Below, piece by piece: positions 46,352 through 55,076 of a DNA stretch of 64,000 nucleotides. Location: contig NZ_PYGI01000011.1 in the NCBI RefSeq assembly GCF_003014615.1, forward strand, positions 62,001-126,000, written 5' to 3'. This DNA comes from Marinobacterium halophilum (GTDB lineage: Bacteria > Pseudomonadota > Gammaproteobacteria > Pseudomonadales > Balneatricaceae). The notes below the pieces were generated by a model. That model worked only from the letters and a program-made list of their open reading frames with translations. It was not told the origin of the DNA and did no database searches. The stretch's first letter is position 1, and the number at the start of each line of letters is the position of its first letter. The position numbers were made by a program, and so were the translations under genes.

Positions 46352-46762
46352 ATGAACAAGCTGAAATCCCTTTGTGCAGGCGTCGTGCTGACCGGTATGT
46401 CTACTCTGGCTGTTGCTGCCGGCAACCCGCTGAGCGTACATGTACTGAACCTGGAAGACGGTCTGCCGTCCCCTGACGTTACCGTGACCCTGGAGCAGAA
46501 AAACGGTGACAGCTGGGATGCCCTGAACAGCGGCGTGACCAACGAAAACGGTCGCATCACCGCACTGTTCCCGGAAGGTGAATCACTGGAAACCGGTACC
46601 TACCGTGTAACCTTTGAAACCGGTGACTGGTTCGAAAAGCATGACAGCGAAACCTTCTTCCCGGAAATTCCGGTGATCTTCAACGTCGACGGCGCGGTTG
46701 AGCACTACCACATCCCGTTGCTGCTGAGCCCGTACGGCTTCTCTACCTACCGCGGCAACTGA
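46352..46762 (+). CDS. hiuH: Periplasmic 5-hydroxyisourate hydrolase (transthyretin-like)
   Basis: HiuH hydrolyses 5-hydroxyisourate, an intermediate of urate oxidation. The 136-residue product has a signal peptide (residues 1-23) and then the transthyretin-like fold. Family marks are LSVHVLNLEDGLPSPDV with catalytic His, NENGRITALFPE with the conserved Arg, and EHYHIPLLLSPYGFSTYRG with His. The last residue is Asn instead of the usual Ser/Thr of the C-terminal YRG(S/T). GGAG lies 7-8 bases upstream. No urate-oxidation genes are nearby. The 3' end overlaps the convergent hydrolase gene by 16 bases. Confidence 0.95.
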   Translation: MNKLKSLCAGVVLTGMSTLAVAAGNPLSVHVLNLEDGLPSPDVTVTLEQKNGDSWDALNSGVTNENGRITALFPEGESLETGTYRVTFETGDWFEKHDSETFFPEIPVIFNVDGAVEHYHIPLLLSPYGFSTYRGN

Positions 46763-47400
46763 TCAGTCCGGTCCGGCGTCCTGTCTGCTGTTGGCAGGCA
46801 GGGCGCTGACAATATTTGCAGGATATAGTCCAATACCCGTCTGGAATAGATCAGGCTGGTATGGCTGAGTGGAAACACCTTGTGTGCGGTCATGCCGGTG
46901 ACACGGGTTTCGTCGATCAGCACGGTGCCATCCGATGCACTGTCCTTGCTCAGCAGGGGCATCAACCCGATCGGCAGATCACCGGCAATGCTGTAGAGGC
47001 GCGCGCGGAACGGCCAATGCCGGTTCTCCGTAAGTAGATAATCGATACTGTTTCTGAGCATCCCCTTCAGTCGCGAGTCGTGAATCTCCCGTGCCAGCGT
47101 GCTGCCCTTGTGCGGCGTGCCCAGCGTAATCACCGGATCCACCCAGCCAGCCTGGGCGGTCGCGCGTTCCAGATAACGCCGCGCGATCAGCCCCCCCATC
47201 GAATGACAGATAAACGCTGTCGCCTCGCCATCAATGAATTCATCCAGCCGTGTACTGATCGCATCCATGTCGGGAGACAGGGTGTTATAGCTCAGGTTGA
47301 GGATGATATACCCCTGTTTTTCCAGCCGTCGGCACAGTGGCCACATGACCAGTCCCGACATGTAAAGGCCGTGTAATACGACGACTTTCTTGACTCGCAT
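46747..47400 (-). CDS. Alpha/beta hydrolase, lipase-like
   Basis: The 217-residue protein has a compact alpha/beta hydrolase fold with no signal peptide. The oxyanion-loop motif is VVLHGLYMSGLVM near residue 8 and the nucleophile elbow is CHSMGGLIARRYLE near 65 (Ser in HSMGG). The sequence TLGTPHKGSTLA follows, then a likely acidic residue in DGTVLIDE, and the catalytic His in PLSHTSLIY. This order is like PGAP1/DUF676-type lipases. The substrate is unknown. It overlaps hiuH by 16 bases tail to tail and diverges from the FMN protein gene. Confidence 0.88.
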   Translation of the reverse strand: MRVKKVVVLHGLYMSGLVMWPLCRRLEKQGYIILNLSYNTLSPDMDAISTRLDEFIDGEATAFICHSMGGLIARRYLERATAQAGWVDPVITLGTPHKGSTLAREIHDSRLKGMLRNSIDYLLTENRHWPFRARLYSIAGDLPIGLMPLLSKDSASDGTVLIDETRVTGMTAHKVFPLSHTSLIYSRRVLDYILQILSAPCLPTADRTPDRTDQLPR

Positions 47401-47557
47401 CTGCGATGACTCCCTGTATTTCAGGGGCTCAGCTTACCGCTAGTCACTGGGGCAGGGAAAGTGGGGCCGCGCCGGCTTTTCCCGCAGCAGGCCATGGCTG
47501 TTGTGCAGGCCTCGGGTTAGGATAAGGCCTGTCGAATCGAGGGAAGCAAGGAACGAA

Positions 47558-49048
47558 ATGAACGATACTCTCTTTATGTTGGCGATCGGCTTCATTGCCT
47601 TGATCGGTGTGATTGTCCTGGTGGTAATTCTGGGAGCCCTGGTGGCGGGTGTGGTCATGTACCAGGTCGACAAGCGCCAGACGGCCCATACCATCCGCCG
47701 CAACTATCCGCTGTTGGGGCGTTTCCGCTATATCTTTGAAAATCTGGGCGAATTCTTCCGACAATATTTCTTTGCCATGGACCGTGAAGAGATGCCGTTC
47801 AACCGCGCGCAGCGCTCCTGGGTCTATCGTGCGGCCAAGAACATCGACAACACCGTGGCCTTCGGCTCCACGCGTGACCTGCGCAAGCCCGGTACCTACT
47901 ACTTTCTCAACTGCCCGTTCCCGACCCTGAGTGAGGATGCTGCCGGTACCCAGCCGATGCGGATCGGGCCTTACTGTCGTACCCCCTATGACGCGCCGTC
48001 TTTTCTTAACATTTCCGGCATGAGCTTTGGTGCCCTGTCGGCACCGGCGGTGCGGGCCCTGTCCATGGGGGCTGCCAAGGCGGGGTGCTGGATGAATACC
48101 GGCGAGGGTGCGCTGTCCAAGTATCACCTGGAAGGTGGCTGTGACATCGTGTTCCAGATCGGCACGGCCAAATACGGTGTGCGGGGTGAATTTGGCCAGC
48201 TGGACGATGCCCGATTGGCGGAAATGGCAGCGATCGAGCAGGTGCGCATGTTCGAGATCAAGCTCAGCCAGGGGGCCAAGCCGGGCAAGGGCGGTATCCT
48301 GCCGGCGGACAAGGTCACCCCGGAGATCGCCGAAGCGCGCGGTATTCCGGTAGGACAGGCATCAATCAGCCCTAATCGTCATCCTGAAATTGCCAGCATC
48401 GACGACCTGCTCGATTTTATCGCCCACGTGCGTGAAGTGACTGGCAAGCCGGTCGGCTTCAAGCTGGTGCTGGGCACGACCGACTGGCTCGATACCTTCT
48501 GCGAAGCGGTGAGCGTACGCGGCAGTGAATCGGCCCCGGATTTCATTACTCTGGATAGCGCCGATGGCGGCACCGGCGCTGCACCGATGCCGTTGATGGA
48601 CAGTGTCGGTCTGCCGTTGCGGGAAAGCCTGCCGTTGCTGGTCAACAAGTTGCATCAGCACAACCTGCGCAACCGTATCCGCATCGTGGCATCCGGCAAG
48701 CTGATCAACCCCACCGATGTGGCGGCCGCCATCTGTCTGGGTGCGGATTTTGTGGTCACGGCCCGTGGCTTCATGTTTGCGCTGGGCTGTATTCAGGCAC
48801 TGCAATGCAACAAGAATGCCTGCCCGACCGGTATTACCACGCACAACCCGAAGCTGCAGCAGGGCCTGGTACCCGAGGTAAAGGCGGAGCGGGTGGCCAA
48901 CTTCCACCACAACCTGGTGCACGAAGTGGAGTTGATAGCACACTCCTGTGGTGTCACCGAGCCACGCCAGCTCAAGCGCGAGCACGCGGCGGTGGTGGTA
49001 GACGGTGGTGGAGCGGTGCCGCTCAACATTCTTTATCCAAGCAGCTGA
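47558..49048 (+). CDS. Membrane-anchored FMN-binding glutamate synthase-family protein
   Basis: The 496-residue protein has an N-terminal membrane segment (residues 7-33, FIALIGVIVLVVILGALVAG). The FMN-binding barrel of the large glutamate synthase subunit follows: LNISGMSFGALSAPAVRAL, NTGEGALS, KLSQGAKPGKGGILPADKVT, LDSADGGTGAAP and ARGFMFALGCIQALQC. The CNKNACPTGI cysteine motif near 430 could bind an iron-sulfur cluster. There is no glutaminase domain, so it is not classical GltB; the reaction is unknown. AAGGA lies 5-6 bases before the ATG at 47558. It stands alone. Confidence 0.88.
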   Translation: MNDTLFMLAIGFIALIGVIVLVVILGALVAGVVMYQVDKRQTAHTIRRNYPLLGRFRYIFENLGEFFRQYFFAMDREEMPFNRAQRSWVYRAAKNIDNTVAFGSTRDLRKPGTYYFLNCPFPTLSEDAAGTQPMRIGPYCRTPYDAPSFLNISGMSFGALSAPAVRALSMGAAKAGCWMNTGEGALSKYHLEGGCDIVFQIGTAKYGVRGEFGQLDDARLAEMAAIEQVRMFEIKLSQGAKPGKGGILPADKVTPEIAEARGIPVGQASISPNRHPEIASIDDLLDFIAHVREVTGKPVGFKLVLGTTDWLDTFCEAVSVRGSESAPDFITLDSADGGTGAAPMPLMDSVGLPLRESLPLLVNKLHQHNLRNRIRIVASGKLINPTDVAAAICLGADFVVTARGFMFALGCIQALQCNKNACPTGITTHNPKLQQGLVPEVKAERVANFHHNLVHEVELIAHSCGVTEPRQLKREHAAVVVDGGGAVPLNILYPSS

Positions 49049-49056
49049 ACGCAAAA

Positions 49057-49078
49057 CGCCAGCCCCGTGGGGCTGGCG
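49057..49078. terminator. Bidirectional hairpin after the FMN protein gene
   Basis: A perfect 10-base-pair stem (CGCCAGCCCC with GGGGCTGGCG) lies 8 bases after the stop. On the minus strand it is followed by TTTT, so it serves the small convergent gene at 49091-49300 better than the plus-strand gene. Confidence 0.7.
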
Positions 49079-49090
49079 CTTCCTCCAGTG

Positions 49091-49300
49091 TCAGTGCTCG
49101 TCTTCCAGCCAGCACGTCTCATCGATTGAGGACATCAACTCTTTTTCCTCCCGATGCCGTTCGATGGCGCGCCGGGCTTCCAGCAGGCGGCGGGTTGCAT
49201 GCTGTTTGCGCCGATTCCGTTGTTCAATGTCGTACCCTACCATGATGTCGAAAACCTCGGTCTGGATAGGGTCCAGGTCCTGCTCTTTCCGTATCAGCAT
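49091..49300 (-). CDS. Small charged protein of unknown function
   Basis: The 69-residue protein has about a third charged residues, no membrane segment, and a predicted helix (NRRKQHATRRLLEARRAIER) before an acidic C-terminus (SIDETCWLEDEH). GGAG lies 8 bases before the ATG and a hairpin follows the stop, so it is probably a real gene. It faintly resembles the short Arg/Glu-rich PA3496-type proteins of pseudomonads, but I cannot confirm that. Function unknown. Confidence 0.7.
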   Translation of the reverse strand: MLIRKEQDLDPIQTEVFDIMVGYDIEQRNRRKQHATRRLLEARRAIERHREEKELMSSIDETCWLEDEH

Positions 49301-49461
49301 AGCCTTGCTCCGATCTCAGGGTCACTGTAATCAGGAGACAACCGGGTGTCTGGCTGATGACAGCAAACACGCATGGAGTTTTTTATTTACCGCAATCGCG
49401 GATAAATATCAAATCCATGCAGGACGGGCATGAGCGTAGAACAGACGTGTTGCAGCAGGAT

Positions 49462-49485
49462 GACGGCGAGTGATTACTCGCCGTC
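49462..49485. terminator. Palindrome across the RpiR-regulator stop codon
   Basis: GACGGCGAGT pairs perfectly with ACTCGCCGTC across a GATT loop; the arms include the last codons and the stop of the minus-strand regulator gene. There is no T-run. It may be a terminator or 3'-end stabiliser. Confidence 0.4.
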
Positions 49486-50373
49486 GGAATCGGTCAGGGG
49501 GCGGCGCATCGGTGGGATGCGCTTGTCGTTCTGGCGCAGGTTGCGCAGGCTGCGCTTGATCATCTTCAAGTGATCGACTAGTGCCGGACCCAGTTTCATC
49601 GCCATGCCCACGGCAAGGATATCGATGATGACCAGATGCACGACCCGAGAGGACATCAGCGTACTCAGATCCTTGTCCTCTTCCACGTCGACATGAATCG
49701 GAATCGTGGCCAGATCGGCCAGCGGCGTGTTGCCCGGACACAGGGTGATCACCGCCGCGCCCTTGTCACGCACCAGCTTGACCGTATGCAGCAGGTCTTT
49801 GGTGCGTCCGGTCTGGGAGATCGCAACCACCACATCGCCTTCGCCCAGCGTCAGCGCGGAGATGGTCTGCATATGCGGATCGGAGTAGGCCGCCGCAGAC
49901 ACCATCATGCGGTAGAACTTGTGCTGGGCATCGGCACAGACCGGTGCCGATGCACCGAAACCGTAAAACTCGACCCGGTTGGCCTTGGCCAGACAGTCGA
50001 TCGCCTCTTCCAGGGTACCGGGGTCCAGCTGATCGCGGATATTGATCAGGTTGCCGATCATGGAGTCGAAGATCTTCTGCTTGAACTCGATGACCGTATC
50101 TTTGGAGTCGAGCGAGAACTGCTCGTAACTGGCGTTGCTGGCCAGACCCTGAGCCAGGGTCAGCTTGAAGTCCTGAAAGCCGTCGTAGTCCAGCGCCCGG
50201 CAAAAACGGACCACCGTTGGCTCGCTGACCTGGGCTTCGGACGCGAGATCGACGATGCGCATGTGAATCACGTCATTCGGATTCGCCAGTACATAGTCGG
50301 CCACTTTCTGTTCAGACTTGCGCAGCTCGGGGCGCGCCTCAGCAATGGACTTGAGCAGATTGAAGGAGTTCAT
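49474..50373 (-). CDS. RpiR-family transcriptional regulator, HexR-like
   Basis: The 299-residue protein has an N-terminal HTH_6 domain (LRKSEQKVADYVLANPNDVI, LASEAQVSEPTVVRFCRALDYDGFQDFK). The C-terminal SIS sugar-phosphate domain is at about 120-260 (RVEFYGFGASAPVCADAQHK, VVAISQTGRTKDLLHTVKL). The FGASAP segment followed by DAQHKF is typical of HexR, which senses the Entner-Doudoroff intermediate KDPG in Pseudomonas. The usual zwf/edd partners are absent. It diverges from a TRAP binding-protein gene. The ATG at 50373 has GGAG directly against it, an unusually short spacing. Confidence 0.85.
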   Translation of the reverse strand: MNSFNLLKSIAEARPELRKSEQKVADYVLANPNDVIHMRIVDLASEAQVSEPTVVRFCRALDYDGFQDFKLTLAQGLASNASYEQFSLDSKDTVIEFKQKIFDSMIGNLINIRDQLDPGTLEEAIDCLAKANRVEFYGFGASAPVCADAQHKFYRMMVSAAAYSDPHMQTISALTLGEGDVVVAISQTGRTKDLLHTVKLVRDKGAAVITLCPGNTPLADLATIPIHVDVEEDKDLSTLMSSRVVHLVIIDILAVGMAMKLGPALVDHLKMIKRSLRNLRQNDKRIPPMRRPLTDSDGE

Positions 50374-50563
50374 CTCCGTTGATTCCGTATCATCGCGTGA
50401 ACTGCCAGTATACCAATGAATCAGGTGGCGGCCCAATGCGACTGAAGAGGCGGGTACAATGACCGAAAGTCGGGTGGTCCAGCCGCGATTGCAGGGCGAG
50501 GGGGCGCGTGCTAATTTCATCCGACTGTCACATCCTGTTTACAACCAATAAGGAAGTAGAGCC

Positions 50564-51643
50564 GTGAAACGCAGACAATTTATCCGTGGTGCCGGTGCCG
50601 CCACCGTAGCGGCGGGTGCCATGATCGCTGCTCCTGCCGTTGCCGCACCGCAATTCAAATGGAAAATGGTGACCACCTGGCCGAAGAACTTCCCCGGACT
50701 GGGCACCGGTGCCAACCGGTTGGCCGAGATGATCAATGCCATGTCCAATGGCCGGATTCAGGTGAAGGTCTACGGTGCCGGTGAGTTGGTCGGTGCACTG
50801 GAAATCTTTGATGCCGTATCTCGCGGCACCGCTGAAATGGGCCACGGTGCGGCCTACTACTGGAAGGGCAAGAGTACGGCGGCACAGTTTTTTGCCTCTG
50901 TTCCCTTCGGCATGACCGCACAGGAGATGAACTCATGGCTCTACCACGGCGGTGGCATGGAACTGTGGGAAGAGGTGTATGACAAGTTCGGGCTGGTACC
51001 GGGCGCGGCCGGCAACACCGGCGTGCAGATGGGCGGCTGGTTCAACAAGGAGATCAACAGTGTTGACGATCTCAAGGGTCTGAAAATGCGTATTCCGGGC
51101 CTGGGCGGTGAAGTGCTCAAGCGTGCCGGCGGTACCCCGGTATTGCTGCCGGGCGGCGAAATCTTCTCGTCACTGCAGTCCGGCACCATTGATGCAACCG
51201 AGTGGGTCGGGCCTTACAACGACATGGCGTTTGGTCTGCACAAGGCGGCCAAATACTACTACTACCCGGGCTGGCACGAGCCGGGCAGCACGCTGGAGTG
51301 CTTCATCAACAAGGAAGCCTTCCAGGCACTGCCGGAAGATCTGCAGGTGATCGTGCGTAGCGCTCTGCGCGTTGCCAATCAGGATATGCTGGCCGAGTTC
51401 ACGATGAAGAACAATCAGGCGCTGGACCAGCTGGTCAACAAGCACGGCGTTGAACTGCGCAATTTCCCGGATGACGTTCTCCTCAAACTGCGCACCCTTT
51501 CGGATGAAGTGGTCGCCGAGGAAGCGCAGAAGGATGAAATTTCGCGCAAGGTGTACGAGTCATTCACGGCGTTCCGCGATCAGGTCCAGCAATGGACGGC
51601 GGTATCCGAGCAAGCCTACCTTAACGCCCGTTCGCTGGGCTGA
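50564..51643 (+). CDS. TRAP transporter substrate-binding protein (DctP family), Tat-exported
   Basis: The 359-residue protein has a twin-arginine signal (MKRRQFIRGAGAATVAAG, cleavage probably after AVAA). The DctP fold follows, with TTWPKNFPGLGTGANRLAEM, GAGELVGALEIFDAVSRG, LKGLKMRIPGLGGEVLKRAG (the conserved Arg that usually grips a carboxylate) and SGTIDATEWVGPYNDMAFGL. It is most like the TakP group for alpha-keto acids. No DctQ or DctM permease gene lies nearby, so the membrane partner must be encoded elsewhere. It diverges from the HexR-like gene. Confidence 0.92.
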   Translation: MKRRQFIRGAGAATVAAGAMIAAPAVAAPQFKWKMVTTWPKNFPGLGTGANRLAEMINAMSNGRIQVKVYGAGELVGALEIFDAVSRGTAEMGHGAAYYWKGKSTAAQFFASVPFGMTAQEMNSWLYHGGGMELWEEVYDKFGLVPGAAGNTGVQMGGWFNKEINSVDDLKGLKMRIPGLGGEVLKRAGGTPVLLPGGEIFSSLQSGTIDATEWVGPYNDMAFGLHKAAKYYYYPGWHEPGSTLECFINKEAFQALPEDLQVIVRSALRVANQDMLAEFTMKNNQALDQLVNKHGVELRNFPDDVLLKLRTLSDEVVAEEAQKDEISRKVYESFTAFRDQVQQWTAVSEQAYLNARSLG

Positions 51644-51660
51644 TCACCGTACTGAACGAG

Positions 51661-51688
51661 AAAGGCCGGAGAATTCTCCGGCCTTTTC
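51661..51688 (+). terminator. Rho-independent terminator after the TRAP gene
   Basis: A perfect 26-base palindrome (AAAGGCCGGAGAA mirrored) ends in TTTTCT on the plus strand and has A-runs upstream. It lies 17 bases after the stop and is symmetric enough to act both ways. Confidence 0.88.
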
Positions 51689-51732
51689 TGTTTGGGTAAC
51701 GCTGACAGAATACTCTGTCGTTAGGTTCGAAT

Positions 51733-51813
51733 TTAGATTCCCGGTACGAAAGGGACACCGCAGCAGCCGGTCAGCATTACAGTAACTGCCGTAAGTATTA
51801 GATAACGGTTCAT
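51733..51813 (-). CDS. Tiny predicted lipoprotein
   Basis: The 26-residue ORF starts MNRYLILTAVTVMLTGCC and ends GVPFVPGI. It has a basic N-terminus, a hydrophobic core and a lipobox L-T-G-C with Cys17, so the mature lipopeptide would be only 10 residues (C-C-G-V-P-F-V-P-G-I). GGGGA lies about 9 bases before the ATG. It is too short for ordinary gene calling. Entericidin-like and similar minimal lipoproteins are the nearest idea. Function unknown; translation is unproven. Confidence 0.55.
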   Translation of the reverse strand: MNRYLILTAVTVMLTGCCGVPFVPGI

Positions 51814-52010
51814 ATCATTTATCCCCAAAGTCGCCTAGTGTAGCTTTAGCCGTTCAGTGTGTTCGGTTTTCATCTTATTTTTATGAAGACACGTTGATCA
51901 AGATGAGAGGTTCGGTCATAAACTACTGGAAATGAGGGTGCGCCAGCCTAGCTGGTAAGCCAGAGATGTTATGTGCTTGTTCATAGTTTCCCTTGCCTGG
52001 ATTCCGGAAT

Positions 52011-52376
52011 CTACTCCTCAGGAAGGTTTTGATTATTAATTTTTTTTTTGGAACTCATATAACCTAAAGTGCTAATAAAAACAATCCCAATTGAAAACAC
52101 TGAATAGAAAAAGATAGATATTGAGTAAGCTGATGAAAAATATAATATTATTATGACAGTATTCAATGTAAAATAAATCAAGTAGATGGTTATGGCTTTC
52201 TTTGGTTTAATCGAACCTTTATTGACTAATTTTCTTTCTAAAAATAAAGTATAAATTAATAGAAAAGCTGTAAATACTATAAAAGTATATGGCTTGTTTG
52301 ATATATTATCCCAAGCATATAGACTCATGAAAAAAATCAAAAAATAAACTGTAATAATATATGTTTTTCTAAACAT
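52011..52376 (-). CDS. Hypothetical four-helix membrane protein, AT-rich island
   Basis: The 121-residue protein has four predicted membrane helices (about residues 6-23, 29-46, 60-80 and 84-106) and a polar, Lys/Asn-rich tail. I recognise no family. It follows the 204-residue gene after 5 bases, so they are one operon. Both are very AT-rich, with codons (AAA, ATT, AAT) unlike the GC-rich neighbours, suggesting recent acquisition. Small multi-helix proteins paired with a larger cytosolic one occur in immunity-effector pairs, but this is only an analogy. Confidence 0.75.
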   Translation of the reverse strand: MFRKTYIITVYFLIFFMSLYAWDNISNKPYTFIVFTAFLLIYTLFLERKLVNKGSIKPKKAITIYLIYFTLNTVIIILYFSSAYSISIFFYSVFSIGIVFISTLGYMSSKKKINNQNLPEE

Positions 52377-52381
52377 GACTT

Positions 52382-52996
52382 TTAGTGAAAACCGGTTTCA
52401 ATTTGATTTTTTATTGTACGTCGATCTATTTCTTCTTCCGCTGCATCTAAACTTGACTTGTTAGCGATAAATGATATCCAAATTATTAATGAGATCCATC
52501 CCTTTTTACTGATGCCTTTACTTTTAATGGCTTTGTCCAAGAAGTCTTTGAAACTCATGGCTGACACTGTGATACCTATAGATCCACCTGCATCATTTAC
52601 AATACCATGAAAGTCTAAGTCACTTTTCAGCTCTTCTGTTGTTAGTGCCCAAAGTCCCCACCATTGGTTATTTACAAACGTTGTATCTAAAACCCTATGT
52701 ATGAGTGCTTGCTCGAGAGATCTTGATTCTGTTGCAGTAAGACTATTTGGTAAGTGATATAACCCAGGTGAGTCCGGTATAGAGGATAGCTTTCTTATTG
52801 ATCGCAAAGCTACGATTCGCTGATTTCGATCCAAGTGTCGATACACAAGAACAGAAATCATAGCATTTAGTCCAGGCTCTCCGCTGCTTATAGCCTTACT
52901 CTTATCAATGCGTAAAATAGAGGCGAGGTATGCTAGCTGACCTTTGGTATCTTGAGGAACTTGGTATGGGATGTCTTTTATAGATAAAGTTGACAT
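52382..52996 (-). CDS. Hypothetical protein, AT-rich island
   Basis: The 204-residue protein has no signal peptide. Residues 1-135 look soluble and mostly helical (LAYLASILRI, AMISVLVYRHLDRNQRIVAL). Residues 133-146 are Gly/Ser-rich (VNDAGGSIGITVSA). A short hydrophobic stretch (KKGWISLIIWISFIANK, 165-180) could insert in a membrane. I recognise no domain. It has its own promoter (53032-53060) and an inverted repeat over its ribosome site. The low GC sets it apart from everything around it. Function unknown. Confidence 0.75.
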   Translation of the reverse strand: MSTLSIKDIPYQVPQDTKGQLAYLASILRIDKSKAISSGEPGLNAMISVLVYRHLDRNQRIVALRSIRKLSSIPDSPGLYHLPNSLTATESRSLEQALIHRVLDTTFVNNQWWGLWALTTEELKSDLDFHGIVNDAGGSIGITVSAMSFKDFLDKAIKSKGISKKGWISLIIWISFIANKSSLDAAEEEIDRRTIKNQIETGFH

Positions 52997-53012
52997 ATTA
53001 CATCCATGTAAT
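52997..53012. promoter_or_regulatory. Inverted repeat over the ribosome site of the island operon
   Basis: ATTACAT and ATGTAAT are perfect 7-base arms around CC, ending immediately before the start codon of the 204-residue gene. On the mRNA the GGAU ribosome site lies at the apex. It could be an operator or a small hairpin limiting translation. Confidence 0.45.
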
Positions 53013-53031
53013 AGTTTTCAATATAATTTTA

Positions 53032-53060
53032 TTATCACATAACCATTTTATGGTATTCAA
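53032..53060 (-). promoter_or_regulatory. Promoter of the AT-rich two-gene operon
   Basis: On the minus strand TTGAAT (53055-53060) is followed after 17 bases by TGATAA (53032-53037), about 35 bases before the start codon. In such AT-rich DNA chance matches are frequent, so confidence is moderate. Confidence 0.5.
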
Positions 53061-53135
53061 GCAATTTTTTTGTACCGTATGAAATACAAATTACTCACAA
53101 ATGAATATGATAACTTTACGCTGCTATATTCAGAC

Positions 53136-53158
53136 ATAAAGAGGGCATGAAGCCCTCT
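53136..53158 (-). terminator. Terminator of the thiamin operon
   Basis: A 7-base-pair stem (AGAGGGC with GCCCTCT, 5-base loop) lies 14 bases beyond the thiC stop and is followed by TTTATG on the minus strand. The T-run is short. Confidence 0.6.
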
Positions 53159-53171
53159 CAAAGTATAGCCA

Positions 53172-55061
<1,890 letters not shown>

Positions 55062-55076
55062 TTATCGTTGTAATGA

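Noticed and set aside
51814-52010. Attachment site or direct repeat flanking the AT-rich island
   Set aside because: I found no convincing direct repeats at the island edges and no integrase, so the route of acquisition remains unknown.
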